A stretch of 64,000 nucleotides of DNA from Burkholderia sp. BCC0322. GTDB lineage: Bacteria; Pseudomonadota; Gammaproteobacteria; Burkholderiales; Burkholderiaceae. The position numbers and the translations under genes were made by a program. The DNA lies in contig NZ_CADFDU010000008.1 in the NCBI RefSeq assembly GCF_902833045.1, positions 233,018 through 297,017 on the forward strand, in the 5' to 3' direction. The notes under the pieces were generated by a model, which worked only from the letters and a program-made list of their open reading frames with translations, made no database searches and was not told the origin of the DNA. This document shows, in pieces, positions 56,361-64,000 of this stretch (the first letter of the stretch is position 1; every line of letters begins with the position of its first letter).

Positions 56361-57269
56361 TCAGTCTTCGCGGCCCCACGCATCCCGCAATTGCTCGCGC
56401 AGGAAATCGACGAATGACCGCACCCGCAACGGCACGTGACGGCCGCTCGGATAGACGGCATGCAGCGGTGCCGCGCACGCCTCGAAAGCCGGCAGCACGC
56501 GCACAAGCCGACCGGCATCGAGATCTGCGCCGACATCCCAGATCGACTTCAATGCAATGCCCGCCCCCTCGAGCGCCAGCGTGCGCGCCGCGCCGCCGTC
56601 GTTCGTCAGCAGCGCGGCCGTCACCTCGACCGCCACGCCGCCCTGGGCGCCGTCGAACCGCCATTCGGCACGCGGCTGATCCCCCATCACGATGCATCGA
56701 TGCGCGCGGAGCTCCGCCGGATGGGCAGGCAACCCGTGCGCAGCCACATAGCCCGGCGACGCACACAGCACGCGATGATTCGGCGCCAGTTCGCGCGCGA
56801 TCATCGTCGAATCGGCAAGATTGCCGATCCGCACGGCGACGTCGATGTCCGATGCGAGCAGATCGACAACCGTATCGGTCAGCATCAACTGCACGGTCAA
56901 TTGCGGATGGCGTTGCTGAAATGCCGCCACGAGCGGCGCGATCCGCAGGCGGCCGAGCTCGCCGGGCGCCGTCACGCGCAGTACGCCGCTGACCGTGCCG
57001 CGGCGATCGCGCATCAGCGTTTCGGCACGATCGACCTCGGCCAGGATGCGCAGCACCTGTGCGTGAAACTGGGCACCGTCGTCGGTGAGCGTTTGCTGCC
57101 GCGTCGTCCGGTGCAGCAGGCGCACGCCGAGCCGCGACTCGAGATGCGCGAGGCGCTTGCTGACGACGGATAACGACAGGTCGAGCTCGCGCGCCGCCGC
57201 CGACAGACTGCCGGTCGACACGATCCTCGCGAAGGTATCGAGCGCCGGGAAATCGTCGATCAGCATCAT
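56361..57269 (-). CDS. LysR-family regulator of the divergent SnoaL-like operon
   Basis: This 302-residue LysR protein has the HTH PALDTFARIVSTGSLSAAARELDLSLSVVSKRLAHLESRLGVRLLHRTTR and a C-terminal effector domain ending FVDFLREQLRDAW. The ATG at 57269 was chosen for the family N-terminus. It is divergent from the three-gene operon at 57405, with an inverted repeat in between, the classic LysR arrangement. Confidence 0.93.
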   Translation of the reverse strand: MMLIDDFPALDTFARIVSTGSLSAAARELDLSLSVVSKRLAHLESRLGVRLLHRTTRQQTLTDDGAQFHAQVLRILAEVDRAETLMRDRRGTVSGVLRVTAPGELGRLRIAPLVAAFQQRHPQLTVQLMLTDTVVDLLASDIDVAVRIGNLADSTMIARELAPNHRVLCASPGYVAAHGLPAHPAELRAHRCIVMGDQPRAEWRFDGAQGGVAVEVTAALLTNDGGAARTLALEGAGIALKSIWDVGADLDAGRLVRVLPAFEACAAPLHAVYPSGRHVPLRVRSFVDFLREQLRDAWGRED

Positions 57270-57328
57270 GGAACCCGCCTCATCCCAACCTTTCTTTTTT
57301 TCGAATAATCCATTCGCCGTTTGCCCGT

Positions 57329-57343
57329 ATTTGCATGCGAAAT
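57329..57343. promoter_or_regulatory. Candidate LysR operator
   Basis: ATTTGCATGCGAAAT is a near-palindrome of the T-N11-A type, located between the divergent LysR and SnoaL-like genes. Confidence 0.4.
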
Positions 57344-57404
57344 GGAAACCTACCATACCTGTTCCGCGTCGTCGCATGACGCTCTTCACAGGACCTCCGA
57401 AACC

Positions 57405-57962
57405 ATGTCGATCCGCCTTCGTTCAGCCACCCGCTCCCTCGCGCGCGCATGCGCGGCGGCCGCTTGCGTCGTTACGCTATGGCCCGCCGCCGCCCGTGCC
57501 GCCGATCTCGTCGCGCCGCACAGCCTGACCGTCGCGGCGGATTTGCCGGCGGCGCAGGCCCGGGCGCAAATTCTGGCCGCACGCCGCTACGGCACCTTCT
57601 GGAATACCGGCGACCCCGCCCTCGCCCGCGCGGCGCTCGCCGCCGGCTTCATCGACCGAACGCTGCCGCCCGGCCGCGAACAAGGCGTACCTGGGCCGCT
57701 CGCGGCCTCCGGCACGATGCGCGGCGCGATCCCGGATCTGCGCTGCGAGATCGAACAGATGATCGTCGCGGGCGATCGTGTCGTCGCGCACCTGCATTTT
57801 CGCGGGCATTTCACCGGCGCTTTCAACGGAACGGCCGGGCGCGGACAGGCAATCGACTTCATCGCGACCGATATCTACCGGATCGACCACGGCCGGATCG
57901 CGGAAAACTGGCACATCGAGGACAACCTGACGCTGATGCGTCAGCTTGGGCTCGTCGGCTGA
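57405..57962 (+). CDS. Exported SnoaL-like (NTF2-fold) protein
   Basis: This 185-residue protein has a signal peptide (AACAAAACVVTLWPAAARA, cut before ADLV) and a SnoaL/NTF2 fold: the RYGTFWNTGDPALARAALAAGFIDRTLPPG segment, IEQMIVAGDRVVAHLHFRGHFTG and the terminal FIATDIYRIDHGRIAENWHIEDNLTLMRQLG. Relatives include polyketide/ester cyclases and putative dehydratases. It is the first gene of a three-gene operon; 11 bp separate it from the next gene. Confidence 0.85.
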   Translation: MSIRLRSATRSLARACAAAACVVTLWPAAARAADLVAPHSLTVAADLPAAQARAQILAARRYGTFWNTGDPALARAALAAGFIDRTLPPGREQGVPGPLAASGTMRGAIPDLRCEIEQMIVAGDRVVAHLHFRGHFTGAFNGTAGRGQAIDFIATDIYRIDHGRIAENWHIEDNLTLMRQLGLVG

Positions 57963-57973
57963 CGGAGGAGACG

Positions 57974-58984
57974 ATGACTCAAGGTCACGACTATCCCGCG
58001 ACGCCGCTGCCGCGCCGCACGTTCCTGGCCCAGGCCGGCGCCGGGCTCGCGGCTGGCGTCGCCGCGGCCGCAGGCGCCTCCCTGCCGGCAACCGCCGCAT
58101 CGATGCCGGCACCCTCGGCACCGGGCGCCACGCCGTTCTGGCCGGACGGCGCACGCATCGTGATCTCGATCTCGATGCAGTTCGAGGCGGGCGGACAACC
58201 GCCTACCGGCGCGGACAGCCCGTTTCCGGCCGCCGCATTCCCGCCGTCGGTGCCGGTCGATCTCGCGTCGGCCACCTGGTTCGCGTATGGCTACCGGGAA
58301 GGGATTCCCCGCCTTCTCGATCTCTGGGACCGACACGGCGTGAAGGTCACGTCGCACATGATCGGGGAAGCCGCGCGCCGCCACCCCGAACTGGCGCGCG
58401 AAATCGTGTCGCGCGGCCATGAAGCCGCCGCGCACGGCCCGACGTGGCGCGCGCAATTCGCGATGAGCCGCGACGACGAGCGCCGCTTCCTGGCCGAAGC
58501 ACGCGACATGGTCGAAGCGGCGACTGGCCAGCGGCCGACCGGGTACAACTGCAACTGGCTGCGGCGCGGACCGCATACGCTGTCGCTGCTGCAGGAACTC
58601 GGCTACGCGTATCACATCGACGACGTCAGTCGCGACGAACCGTTCATCGAGACCGTCGGCGGTCGCGATTTCGTGGTGGTCCCGTACACGCTGCGCAACA
58701 ACGACATCCTGCTGATCGAAGGTCGCAACTACTCGCCGACGATGTTCCTCGAGCAGATCAAGCTCGATTTCGACCAGTTGTACGCGGAAGCCGGGCAGCG
58801 GCGCAGACTGATGTCGATCAGTGCGCACGACCGGATCAGCGGCACCCCGCAGATGGTTCGCGCGTGGGACGCCTTCCTGCACTACGCCCGATCACACCCG
58901 GGTGTCGCTTTCATGCGCAAGGACGACATTGCGCGCTTCGCGCTGCAGAGTCCGTCGACGCTGCGCGAGACCGAAACGATCTGA
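57974..58984 (+). CDS. Tat-exported polysaccharide-deacetylase-like protein
   Basis: This 336-residue NodB-fold protein is preceded by a twin-arginine signal (PLPRRTFLAQAGAG). The usual first motif (TFDDG) reads SISMQFEAGG, so the catalytic Asp pair is not conserved, resembling PuuE/allantoinase-type NodB proteins. The H-x4-H metal motif is present in SRGHEAAAHGPTW. RGPHTLSLLQELGYAYHIDDVSRDEP matches the family core. GGAGGAG lies just before the ATG. Its substrate is not known. Confidence 0.82.
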   Translation: MTQGHDYPATPLPRRTFLAQAGAGLAAGVAAAAGASLPATAASMPAPSAPGATPFWPDGARIVISISMQFEAGGQPPTGADSPFPAAAFPPSVPVDLASATWFAYGYREGIPRLLDLWDRHGVKVTSHMIGEAARRHPELAREIVSRGHEAAAHGPTWRAQFAMSRDDERRFLAEARDMVEAATGQRPTGYNCNWLRRGPHTLSLLQELGYAYHIDDVSRDEPFIETVGGRDFVVVPYTLRNNDILLIEGRNYSPTMFLEQIKLDFDQLYAEAGQRRRLMSISAHDRISGTPQMVRAWDAFLHYARSHPGVAFMRKDDIARFALQSPSTLRETETI

Positions 58985-59022
58985 CCGGATTCCGTTCAAC
59001 TCGTCACCCAGGAAAGACCTTC

Positions 59023-59736
59023 ATGAATGATGTGCTCCACGGGAAGAAAGTACTCGTCGTCGGCGGAAGCTCCGGCATCGGCGCCGCTGCCGCGACAGCC
59101 TTCGCGCGACGCGGCGCGCGCCTGACAATCGCTTCGCGCCATCCAGGCAGGTTCGACATCGACACCATGCCAGGCGCGCACGTGCGGACCGAAACGCTCG
59201 ACATCACGGATACGGCGGATGTCGATGAATTCTGCGCGCGCGCCGGCCAGTTCGACCACGTCGTGATTTCGGCCGCGAATACAGCCACGGGCCCCGTCCG
59301 TGCATTGCCGCTTGCCGACGCGCAAGCGGCGATGGACAGCAAGTTCTGGGGCGCATACCGCATCGCCCGCGCAATCGATATCGCGCCCGGCGGTTCGCTG
59401 ACGTTCGTGTCGGGCTACCTCAGTGTGCGGCCGAACGCGTCGTCGGTCCTGCAAGGCGCGATCAATGCGGCGCTCGAGGCGCTCGCTCGCGGCCTGGCAC
59501 TCGAGCTGGCGCCGGTTCGCGTGAATACCGTGTCGCCGGGCCTGATCGCAACGCCGCTGTGGGACAAGCTCGCGCCCGACGCACGCGACGCGATGTACGC
59601 CGGCGCCGCACAGCGGCTTCCGGCACGCAGAGTCGGCCATCCGGAGGATGTCGCGAATGCGATCCTGTATCTCGCGGCGACGCCTTATGCCACCGGCTCG
59701 ACGGTACTGATCGACGGCGGCGGCGCGATCGCGTGA
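59023..59736 (+). CDS. SDR-family protein lacking the catalytic Tyr-Lys
   Basis: This 237-residue Rossmann protein has the NAD(P)-binding VLVVGGSSGIGAAAATAF motif. At the position of the catalytic YxxxK it has Gln144 and Asn148 (LQGAINAALEAL), so normal dehydrogenase chemistry is unlikely. The C-terminal GRVGHPEDVANAILYLAATPYATGSTVLIDGGGAI is typical. It is the third gene of the operon at 57405 and probably co-regulated by the divergent LysR protein. Confidence 0.85.
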   Translation: MNDVLHGKKVLVVGGSSGIGAAAATAFARRGARLTIASRHPGRFDIDTMPGAHVRTETLDITDTADVDEFCARAGQFDHVVISAANTATGPVRALPLADAQAAMDSKFWGAYRIARAIDIAPGGSLTFVSGYLSVRPNASSVLQGAINAALEALARGLALELAPVRVNTVSPGLIATPLWDKLAPDARDAMYAGAAQRLPARRVGHPEDVANAILYLAATPYATGSTVLIDGGGAIA

Positions 59737-59755
59737 CGCATGCATTCACGACAAA

Positions 59756-59788
59756 ACGCCCCGCGTTCCGTCAGGCGCGCGGGGCGTC
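59756..59788. terminator. Terminator between the SDR and scoB
   Basis: A CGCCCCGCG/CGCGGGGCG stem (59757-59765 and 59779-59787). On the minus strand it is followed by TTTTG and serves scoB. Confidence 0.75.
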
Positions 59789-59812
59789 GAGAATGACGCA
59801 ACAAGGTGACGC

Positions 59813-60454
59813 TCAGGCCACCGCGCTGACGTCGAGCGGTGCGCCCGTCTTCGCCTGGATCTCGTCGGCGCTCACACCGTCGGCGAGCTCGAGGACCTTC
59901 AGCCCGGCCGGGGTGACTTCGATCACGCCGAGATCGGTGATGATCAGGTCGACCACGCCGACACCCGTCAGCGGCAGGTTGCATTCGTCGAGGATCTTGT
60001 GCTGATCGCCCTTCGCGACGTGCTCCATCAGCACGACGACGCGCTTCACGCCGGCGACGAGATCCATCGCGCCGCCCATCCCCTTGATCATCTTGCCCGG
60101 GATCATCCAGTTCGCGAGATCGCCCTGCTTGCTGACCTGCATCGCGCCGAGGATCGCGAGGTTGATATGGCCGCCGCGAATCATCGCGAACGAATCGGCC
60201 GACGAGAAGATCGACGAGCCCGGCAGCGTCGTGACGGTCTGCTTGCCGGCGTTGATGAGATCGGCGTCGACTTCGTCCTCGGTCGGCGACGGGCCGATGC
60301 CGAGCAGGCCGTTCTCCGACTGCAGCCACACCTCGACGCCTTCCGGCACGTGGTTCGCAACGAGCGTCGGCAGGCCGATGCCGAGGTTCACGTAGAAGCC
60401 GTCCTGCAGTTCCTTCGCCGCGCGCGCGGCCATCTGGTCACGATTCCAGGCCAT
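59813..60454 (-). CDS. scoB: 3-oxoacid CoA-transferase subunit B
   Basis: This 213-residue beta subunit of a family I CoA transferase carries the catalytic [10 protein letters not shown] motif (active-site Glu) and [31 protein letters not shown]. It likely activates acetoacetate with succinyl-CoA, but related AtoAD-type substrates cannot be excluded. It lies one base downstream of scoA on the same strand, so the two are translationally coupled. Confidence 0.93.
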   Translation of the reverse strand: MAWNRDQMAARAAKELQDGFYVNLGIGLPTLVANHVPEGVEVWLQSENGLLGIGPSPTEDEVDADLINAGKQTVTTLPGSSIFSSADSFAMIRGGHINLAILGAMQVSKQGDLANWMIPGKMIKGMGGAMDLVAGVKRVVVLMEHVAKGDQHKILDECNLPLTGVGVVDLIITDLGVIEVTPAGLKVLELADGVSADEIQAKTGAPLDVSAVA

Positions 60455-60455
60455 G

Positions 60456-61160
60456 TCAGTCTCCTTTCGCGCGTACGACGCGTTGTTCGATGCGTTTTTC
60501 GGGCGTCGCGTTCAGCACGATGCGCTGCACGAAAATCCCCGGCGTGTGGATGTGGTCCGGATCGAGCTCGCCGTTCTCGACGATCTCCTCGACCTCAGCG
60601 ACGGTGATCTTGCCGGCCATCGCACACATCGGGTTGAAGTTGCGCGCGGTGCGGCGAAAAATCAGGTTGCCGGACTTGTCGGCCTTCCAGGCCTTCACGA
60701 GCGCGACATCGGCCGTCAGCGACGGCTCGAGCACGTAGTGGCGATCGCCGAACTGGCGCGTTTCCTTGCCCTCCGCGATCACGGTGCCGTAGCCCGTGTT
60801 CGTGAAGAACGCCGGAATGCCCGCACCGCCCGCCCGCAGCTTTTCGGCGAGCGTGCCTTGCGGCGTGAATTCGAGCTCGAGTTCACCGGCCAGATACTGG
60901 CGTTCGAACTCCTTGTTCTCGCCGACGTACGACGAGATCATTTTCTTGATCTGGCGCGTTTCCAGCAGCAGGCCGAGGCCGAAACCGTCGACGCCCGCGT
61001 TGTTGCTGATGCAGGTGATGCCCTTGACGGCCGAATCGCGCAACGCCGCGATCAGCGCCTCCGGAATCCCGCACAGGCCGAAGCCGCCCACCGCGAAGGT
61101 CTGTCCGTCGTGGACGATCCCTTCCAGCGCGGCAGCCGCGCTTGGATAGACTTTGTTCAT
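60456..61160 (-). CDS. scoA: 3-oxoacid CoA-transferase subunit A
   Basis: This 234-residue alpha subunit has [48 protein letters not shown] near the N terminus and [59 protein letters not shown] toward the end. It is the first gene of scoA-scoB. Confidence 0.93.
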   Translation of the reverse strand: MNKVYPSAAAALEGIVHDGQTFAVGGFGLCGIPEALIAALRDSAVKGITCISNNAGVDGFGLGLLLETRQIKKMISSYVGENKEFERQYLAGELELEFTPQGTLAEKLRAGGAGIPAFFTNTGYGTVIAEGKETRQFGDRHYVLEPSLTADVALVKAWKADKSGNLIFRRTARNFNPMCAMAGKITVAEVEEIVENGELDPDHIHTPGIFVQRIVLNATPEKRIEQRVVRAKGD

Positions 61161-61379
61161 CTGTTGTCCCTTCCTCTATGGAAACCAGCAAAACCGGTTC
61201 ACGCGCCCACCTGGCCCGCAAGCCCGCCGCATCATTCTATGCATGCACGGCGATGCCTGCGTCGAGGCACGCTGTTTTTATGTCGCAGCCACCACGAGAT
61301 GCGTGAAAGGGTACGATGCGGCGCGGATGCGGCACAATACGCAAAAATACATAAGCGTTTGCCTCCGCTTGCCTGCGCC

Positions 61380-61925
61380 ATGCCCGCTCTCGATTACCAG
61401 ACCGCCTTCCACCTCGCGCCGCTCGGCCTCGTCCTGTCGCGCGACCGCGTGATCGAGGACTGCAACGACGCGCTCGCGTCGATCTTCCGCTGCGTGCGGG
61501 CCGACCTCATCGGAAAATCGTACGAGGTGCTCTACCCGTCGACGGACGAATTCCAGCGAATCGGCGAACGGATCTCGCGCGTGATGGCCGCGAACGGCAT
61601 CTACTCGGATGACAGAATCATGAAACGGGCGGACGGCGAACTGTTCTGGTGCCACGTCACCGGCCGCGCGATCGACCGCACCGCGCCGCTTGCGGCGGGC
61701 GTGTGGACCTTCGAGGATTTGAGTGCGACGCGCCGGGTCGCCGTCGAACTGACCCCGCGCGAGCGCGAGATCGCCGCGCAACTCGCGACCGGCAAGACCA
61801 GCAAACAGATCGGGCGCGTGCTCGACATCAGTTCGCGTACGGTCGATATCTACCGCGCACGGCTGATGCGCAAATACGGAACCAACAATACCCCGGAGCT
61901 GCTGCAGCGCCTGCTCGGGCAGTGA
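61380..61925 (+). CDS. PAS-LuxR response regulator-like protein
   Basis: This 181-residue protein has an N-terminal PAS domain (TAFHLAPLGLVLSRDRVIEDCNDALASIFRCVRADLIGKSYEVLYPS; W(C)HVTGRAID) of about 110 residues and a C-terminal LuxR-type HTH (LTPREREIAAQLATGKTSKQIGRVLDISSRTVDIYRARLMRKYGTNNTPELLQRLL). No receiver domain is present. It probably senses a small molecule or redox signal and may regulate the neighbouring scoAB, as inference from divergence. The ATG at 61380 starts the PAS domain; a longer upstream frame is not supported. Confidence 0.88.
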   Translation: MPALDYQTAFHLAPLGLVLSRDRVIEDCNDALASIFRCVRADLIGKSYEVLYPSTDEFQRIGERISRVMAANGIYSDDRIMKRADGELFWCHVTGRAIDRTAPLAAGVWTFEDLSATRRVAVELTPREREIAAQLATGKTSKQIGRVLDISSRTVDIYRARLMRKYGTNNTPELLQRLLGQ

Positions 61926-62035
61926 ATGGCGGCTCCCTGATGACAATCGGCCGCACATGGCGGCCGATTCGGGAAACAGCAGATATGGCGTGCCACCGGC
62001 GACCTTGTGCCGGCCCGGCCGCGCCGCGTCGACGC

Positions 62036-62467
62036 TCAGCCGATCTTCGCCGCGAGCGCGCGCTCGATCGTGTCGCGCAGCAACTGAGGCAGCGGCACCG
62101 ACTTGCCGAGCGCGTAGTCGACCCACACGCAGCGCGCGTTGCCGCGCGCATAGACGTGCTGCGGATCGTCGGCGCGCGTCAGCTCGAAACCCGTGTCGAA
62201 GCTGCTACGGCCGGGCTTCGCAGCCGACATCCTCGCGATCACGTCACCCGGGTAGTGCAGCTGCTTGAGGAACTCCATCGACGCCGTGACGATGACGGGC
62301 CCCTGCCCCTCGCCGTTGCCGCCGGCGATACCGAGTTCCTCGAACCACGAGATCCGCGCCTGTTCCATGTAGCGGAAATAGACCGTGTTGTTCACATGGC
62401 CGAACGCGTCCATGTCGCCCCAGCGGATCGGCATCGACATCTCAAAAACGGGGGAATAGTCACTCAT
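62036..62467 (-). CDS. 4HBT-type acyl-CoA thioesterase
   Basis: This 143-residue hot-dog-fold thioesterase has the catalytic-Asp motif WGDMDAFGHVNNTVYFRYMEQAR and the second strand FELTRADDPQHVYARGNARCVWVDYALGKSVPLP. The YbgC/FcbC type hydrolyses acyl-CoA. It lies directly downstream of an SDR gene on the same strand, suggesting a small acyl-CoA operon. Confidence 0.9.
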   Translation of the reverse strand: MSDYSPVFEMSMPIRWGDMDAFGHVNNTVYFRYMEQARISWFEELGIAGGNGEGQGPVIVTASMEFLKQLHYPGDVIARMSAAKPGRSSFDTGFELTRADDPQHVYARGNARCVWVDYALGKSVPLPQLLRDTIERALAAKIG

Positions 62468-62499
62468 TGCAGTCTTCTGTGTTGCTGAATGTCATCCGC

Positions 62500-63288
62500 T
62501 CAGGCGAGGCCGAAGCCGTCGTCGGCGGAGATAATCGAGCCATTGATGAACTGCGACTCGTCGGCCGCGAGCAGCAACAACAGCCCGTCGAGATCCTGAG
62601 GCTTGCCGACGCGCCGGCGCGGCAGCATCGACTGCAGCTTCTGGCCCTGCTCGGTTTCCCACAGGTAATGATTGATTTCGGTATCGATATAGCCCGGACA
62701 TATCGCATTGACGTTGATCCCGTGACGCCCCCACTCGAGCGCCATCGCACGCGTCATCTGCACGACCGCCGCCTTGCTCATCGCGTACAGGCCGATCTGC
62801 GGAAACACGCGCAGCCCGGCCACCGACGCGATGTTGATGATCCGGCACGGCGGCTTGCCGTTGCCGCTTCCGTTCGCGCGCATGATCATCCGCTTCGCGA
62901 CCTCCTGCGCGACGAAAAATGCGCCGCGCGTGTTGGTGTCGAATACGAACTCGAAATCGGCCGGCGTCACGTCGACGAGCTTCTGCATCGTCGAGACGCC
63001 CGAATTGTTCACGAGGATGTCGATCGTACCGGCTTCCGTCTCCGCGTGCGCGACCGCCGCCTTGATGCTCTGGACGTCGGTGACGTCGAGCGACACGACA
63101 TGCGCGGCACCGCCCGCCGCCTCGATCTCGGCACGCAGCTCCTTCAGGCGCTCGACGCGACGGCTCGCAAGCACGACCTTCGCACCGGCCTGCGACAGCA
63201 CTTGCGCAAAACGCTGCCCGAGGCCGCTCGACGCACCCGTGACCAGCGCAACCTTGCCTTCCAGATTGATCGACCGACCCATTTGCAC
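62500..63288 (-). CDS. Short-chain dehydrogenase/reductase
   Basis: This 262-residue SDR has cofactor motif TGASSGLG (residues 17-24), a variant NNSGVS motif and the catalytic S-Y-x3-K (Ser in NIASVAG, YAMSK). The C-terminal DGLLLLLAADESQFINGSIISADDGFGLA is classical. It is followed 32 bp later by the thioesterase, so both probably act on CoA- or ACP-linked intermediates. The second ATG three codons in is an alternative start. Confidence 0.92.
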   Translation of the reverse strand: MQMGRSINLEGKVALVTGASSGLGQRFAQVLSQAGAKVVLASRRVERLKELRAEIEAAGGAAHVVSLDVTDVQSIKAAVAHAETEAGTIDILVNNSGVSTMQKLVDVTPADFEFVFDTNTRGAFFVAQEVAKRMIMRANGSGNGKPPCRIINIASVAGLRVFPQIGLYAMSKAAVVQMTRAMALEWGRHGINVNAICPGYIDTEINHYLWETEQGQKLQSMLPRRRVGKPQDLDGLLLLLAADESQFINGSIISADDGFGLA

Positions 63289-63460
63289 TTCCCCTTTCGA
63301 TGTCGTTTCGCCGCCACGGGCAGTACGGCCCGAACGGCATTACCCTAGCACAAAAATAGAACGATCGTGCTAATCTAGCCGCATGCTGTTGCGGCAAGCG
63401 TTTCGTTTCGCAGACAATACGCTCCCGAATAAAAGCATTCTAACGGTTAGAGGAACGCCA

Positions 63461-64000
63461 ATGACCCCCGCAAGCCTCATCGAGCAGTACGGCCCGCGCG
63501 AATCGATGGAATACGACGTCGTGATCGTCGGCGGCGGCCCCGCCGGGCTGTCGGCGGCGATCCGGCTCAAGCAGCTGGCCGCCGAGAAAGGCACCGAGAT
63601 CGGCGTGTGCGTGCTCGAGAAGGGTTCCGAGATCGGCGCGCACATCCTGTCGGGCGCGGTGATGGACCCGCGCGCGATCACCGAACTGTTCCCCGACTGG
63701 AAGGAACGCGGCGCGCCGCTCGACGTCGAGGTGACGGAAGACCGCTTCCTGTTCCTGTCCGAGAAAAGCGCGGTCACCACGCCCAACTGGGCGCTGCCCG
63801 CCAACTTCCAGAACCACGGCAACTACGTGATTTCGCTGGGCAACGTCACGCGCTGGCTGGGAGCGCAGGCCGAGGCGCTGGGCGTCGAGATCTTCCCCGG
63901 CTTCCCGGCCGCGGAGATTCTCTATAACGACGACGGCTCCGTGAAGGGCGTCGCGACCGGCAACATGGGCGTGGGCAAGGACGGCGAGCCGACCGAGAAC
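63461..64000 (+). CDS. Electron transfer flavoprotein-ubiquinone oxidoreductase (partial)
   Basis: The first 180 residues of ETF-QO run off the right edge. The FAD-binding motif [20 protein letters not shown] follows a short N-terminus, then [44 protein letters not shown] and [40 protein letters not shown], all diagnostic of ETF-QO. It passes electrons from acyl-CoA dehydrogenases via ETF to ubiquinone, matching the fatty-acid theme of its neighbours. The ribosome site is AGAGGAA. Confidence 0.94.
   Translation, partial: MTPASLIEQYGPRESMEYDVVIVGGGPAGLSAAIRLKQLAAEKGTEIGVCVLEKGSEIGAHILSGAVMDPRAITELFPDWKERGAPLDVEVTEDRFLFLSEKSAVTTPNWALPANFQNHGNYVISLGNVTRWLGAQAEALGVEIFPGFPAAEILYNDDGSVKGVATGNMGVGKDGEPTEN

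Noticed and set aside
60453-61925. 490-codon frame containing the PAS-LuxR protein
   Set aside because: The first 309 codons overlap scoA antisense; the PAS domain starts at the ATG at 61380.

Overview
The window is a GC-rich chromosome segment from a beta-proteobacterium, almost certainly Burkholderia (most like the B. cepacia complex). The evidence is gene content and protein character: an odhA-odhB-lpdA-zapE block, rimP-nusA-infB-rbfA-truB, infC-rpmI-rplT-pheS-pheT-ihfA-merR, BamC, collagen-like lipoproteins beside a Flp pilus locus, and paired gene/terminator punctuation. No rRNA, prophage, CRISPR array or complete insertion sequence was seen. The species assignment is inference.

Layout. 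1-6.5 kb: the first gene of a Flp/Tad pilus locus runs off the left edge. Divergent from it are two paralogous low-complexity lipoproteins (G-T-S triplets, then 25-residue tandem repeats), a TpsB/FhaC-type outer-membrane transporter and a DUF2147 protein. The lipoprotein genes have a near-perfect sigma-54 promoter with upstream CGTTACG motifs. 6.5-16.3 kb: a stand-alone IS5-type N-terminal domain protein, then zapE, the 2-oxoglutarate dehydrogenase genes and typA. 16.6-21.5 kb: a marR-led tripartite efflux operon (NodT-type outer-membrane factor, EmrA, EmrB). 21.6-31.3 kb: the translation and RNA block truB, rbfA, infB, nusA, rimP, then rluB and scpB, all leftward. 31.6-37.7 kb: accessory genes, namely an aminotransferase with a LysR gene, a second IS5-type N-terminal protein, several small exported or unknown proteins, a YdcF-like protein and a quinol-monooxygenase-like protein.

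37.7-44.3 kb: a candidate sigma-54-driven structured RNA, bamC, tRNA-Pro(GGG), a methyltransferase, a Tat-exported tyrosine-phosphatase-like lipoprotein and a large internally duplicated lipoprotein. 44.3-55.3 kb: merR-like, ihfA, pheT, pheS, rplT, rpmI, infC (ATC start), thrS, tRNA-Val(GAC), relA and a RidA-like gene. 55.3-64 kb: alpha/beta hydrolase, a LysR gene divergent from a three-gene operon (SnoaL-like, NodB-like, SDR-like), CoA-transferase A/B, a PAS-LuxR regulator, thioesterase, SDR, and the start of ETF:ubiquinone oxidoreductase.

The most notable observation is a putative sigma-54 mini-regulon. Two distant intergenic regions, upstream of the lipoproteins and upstream of a gene-less structured transcript next to bamC, both carry a -24/-12 promoter and a cluster of CGTTACG/CGTAACG motifs 80-180 bp upstream. 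The second also has an IHF-like site in between. A second candidate is a terminator sitting just downstream of a consensus promoter in the rimP-nusA-infB leader, which fits attenuation.
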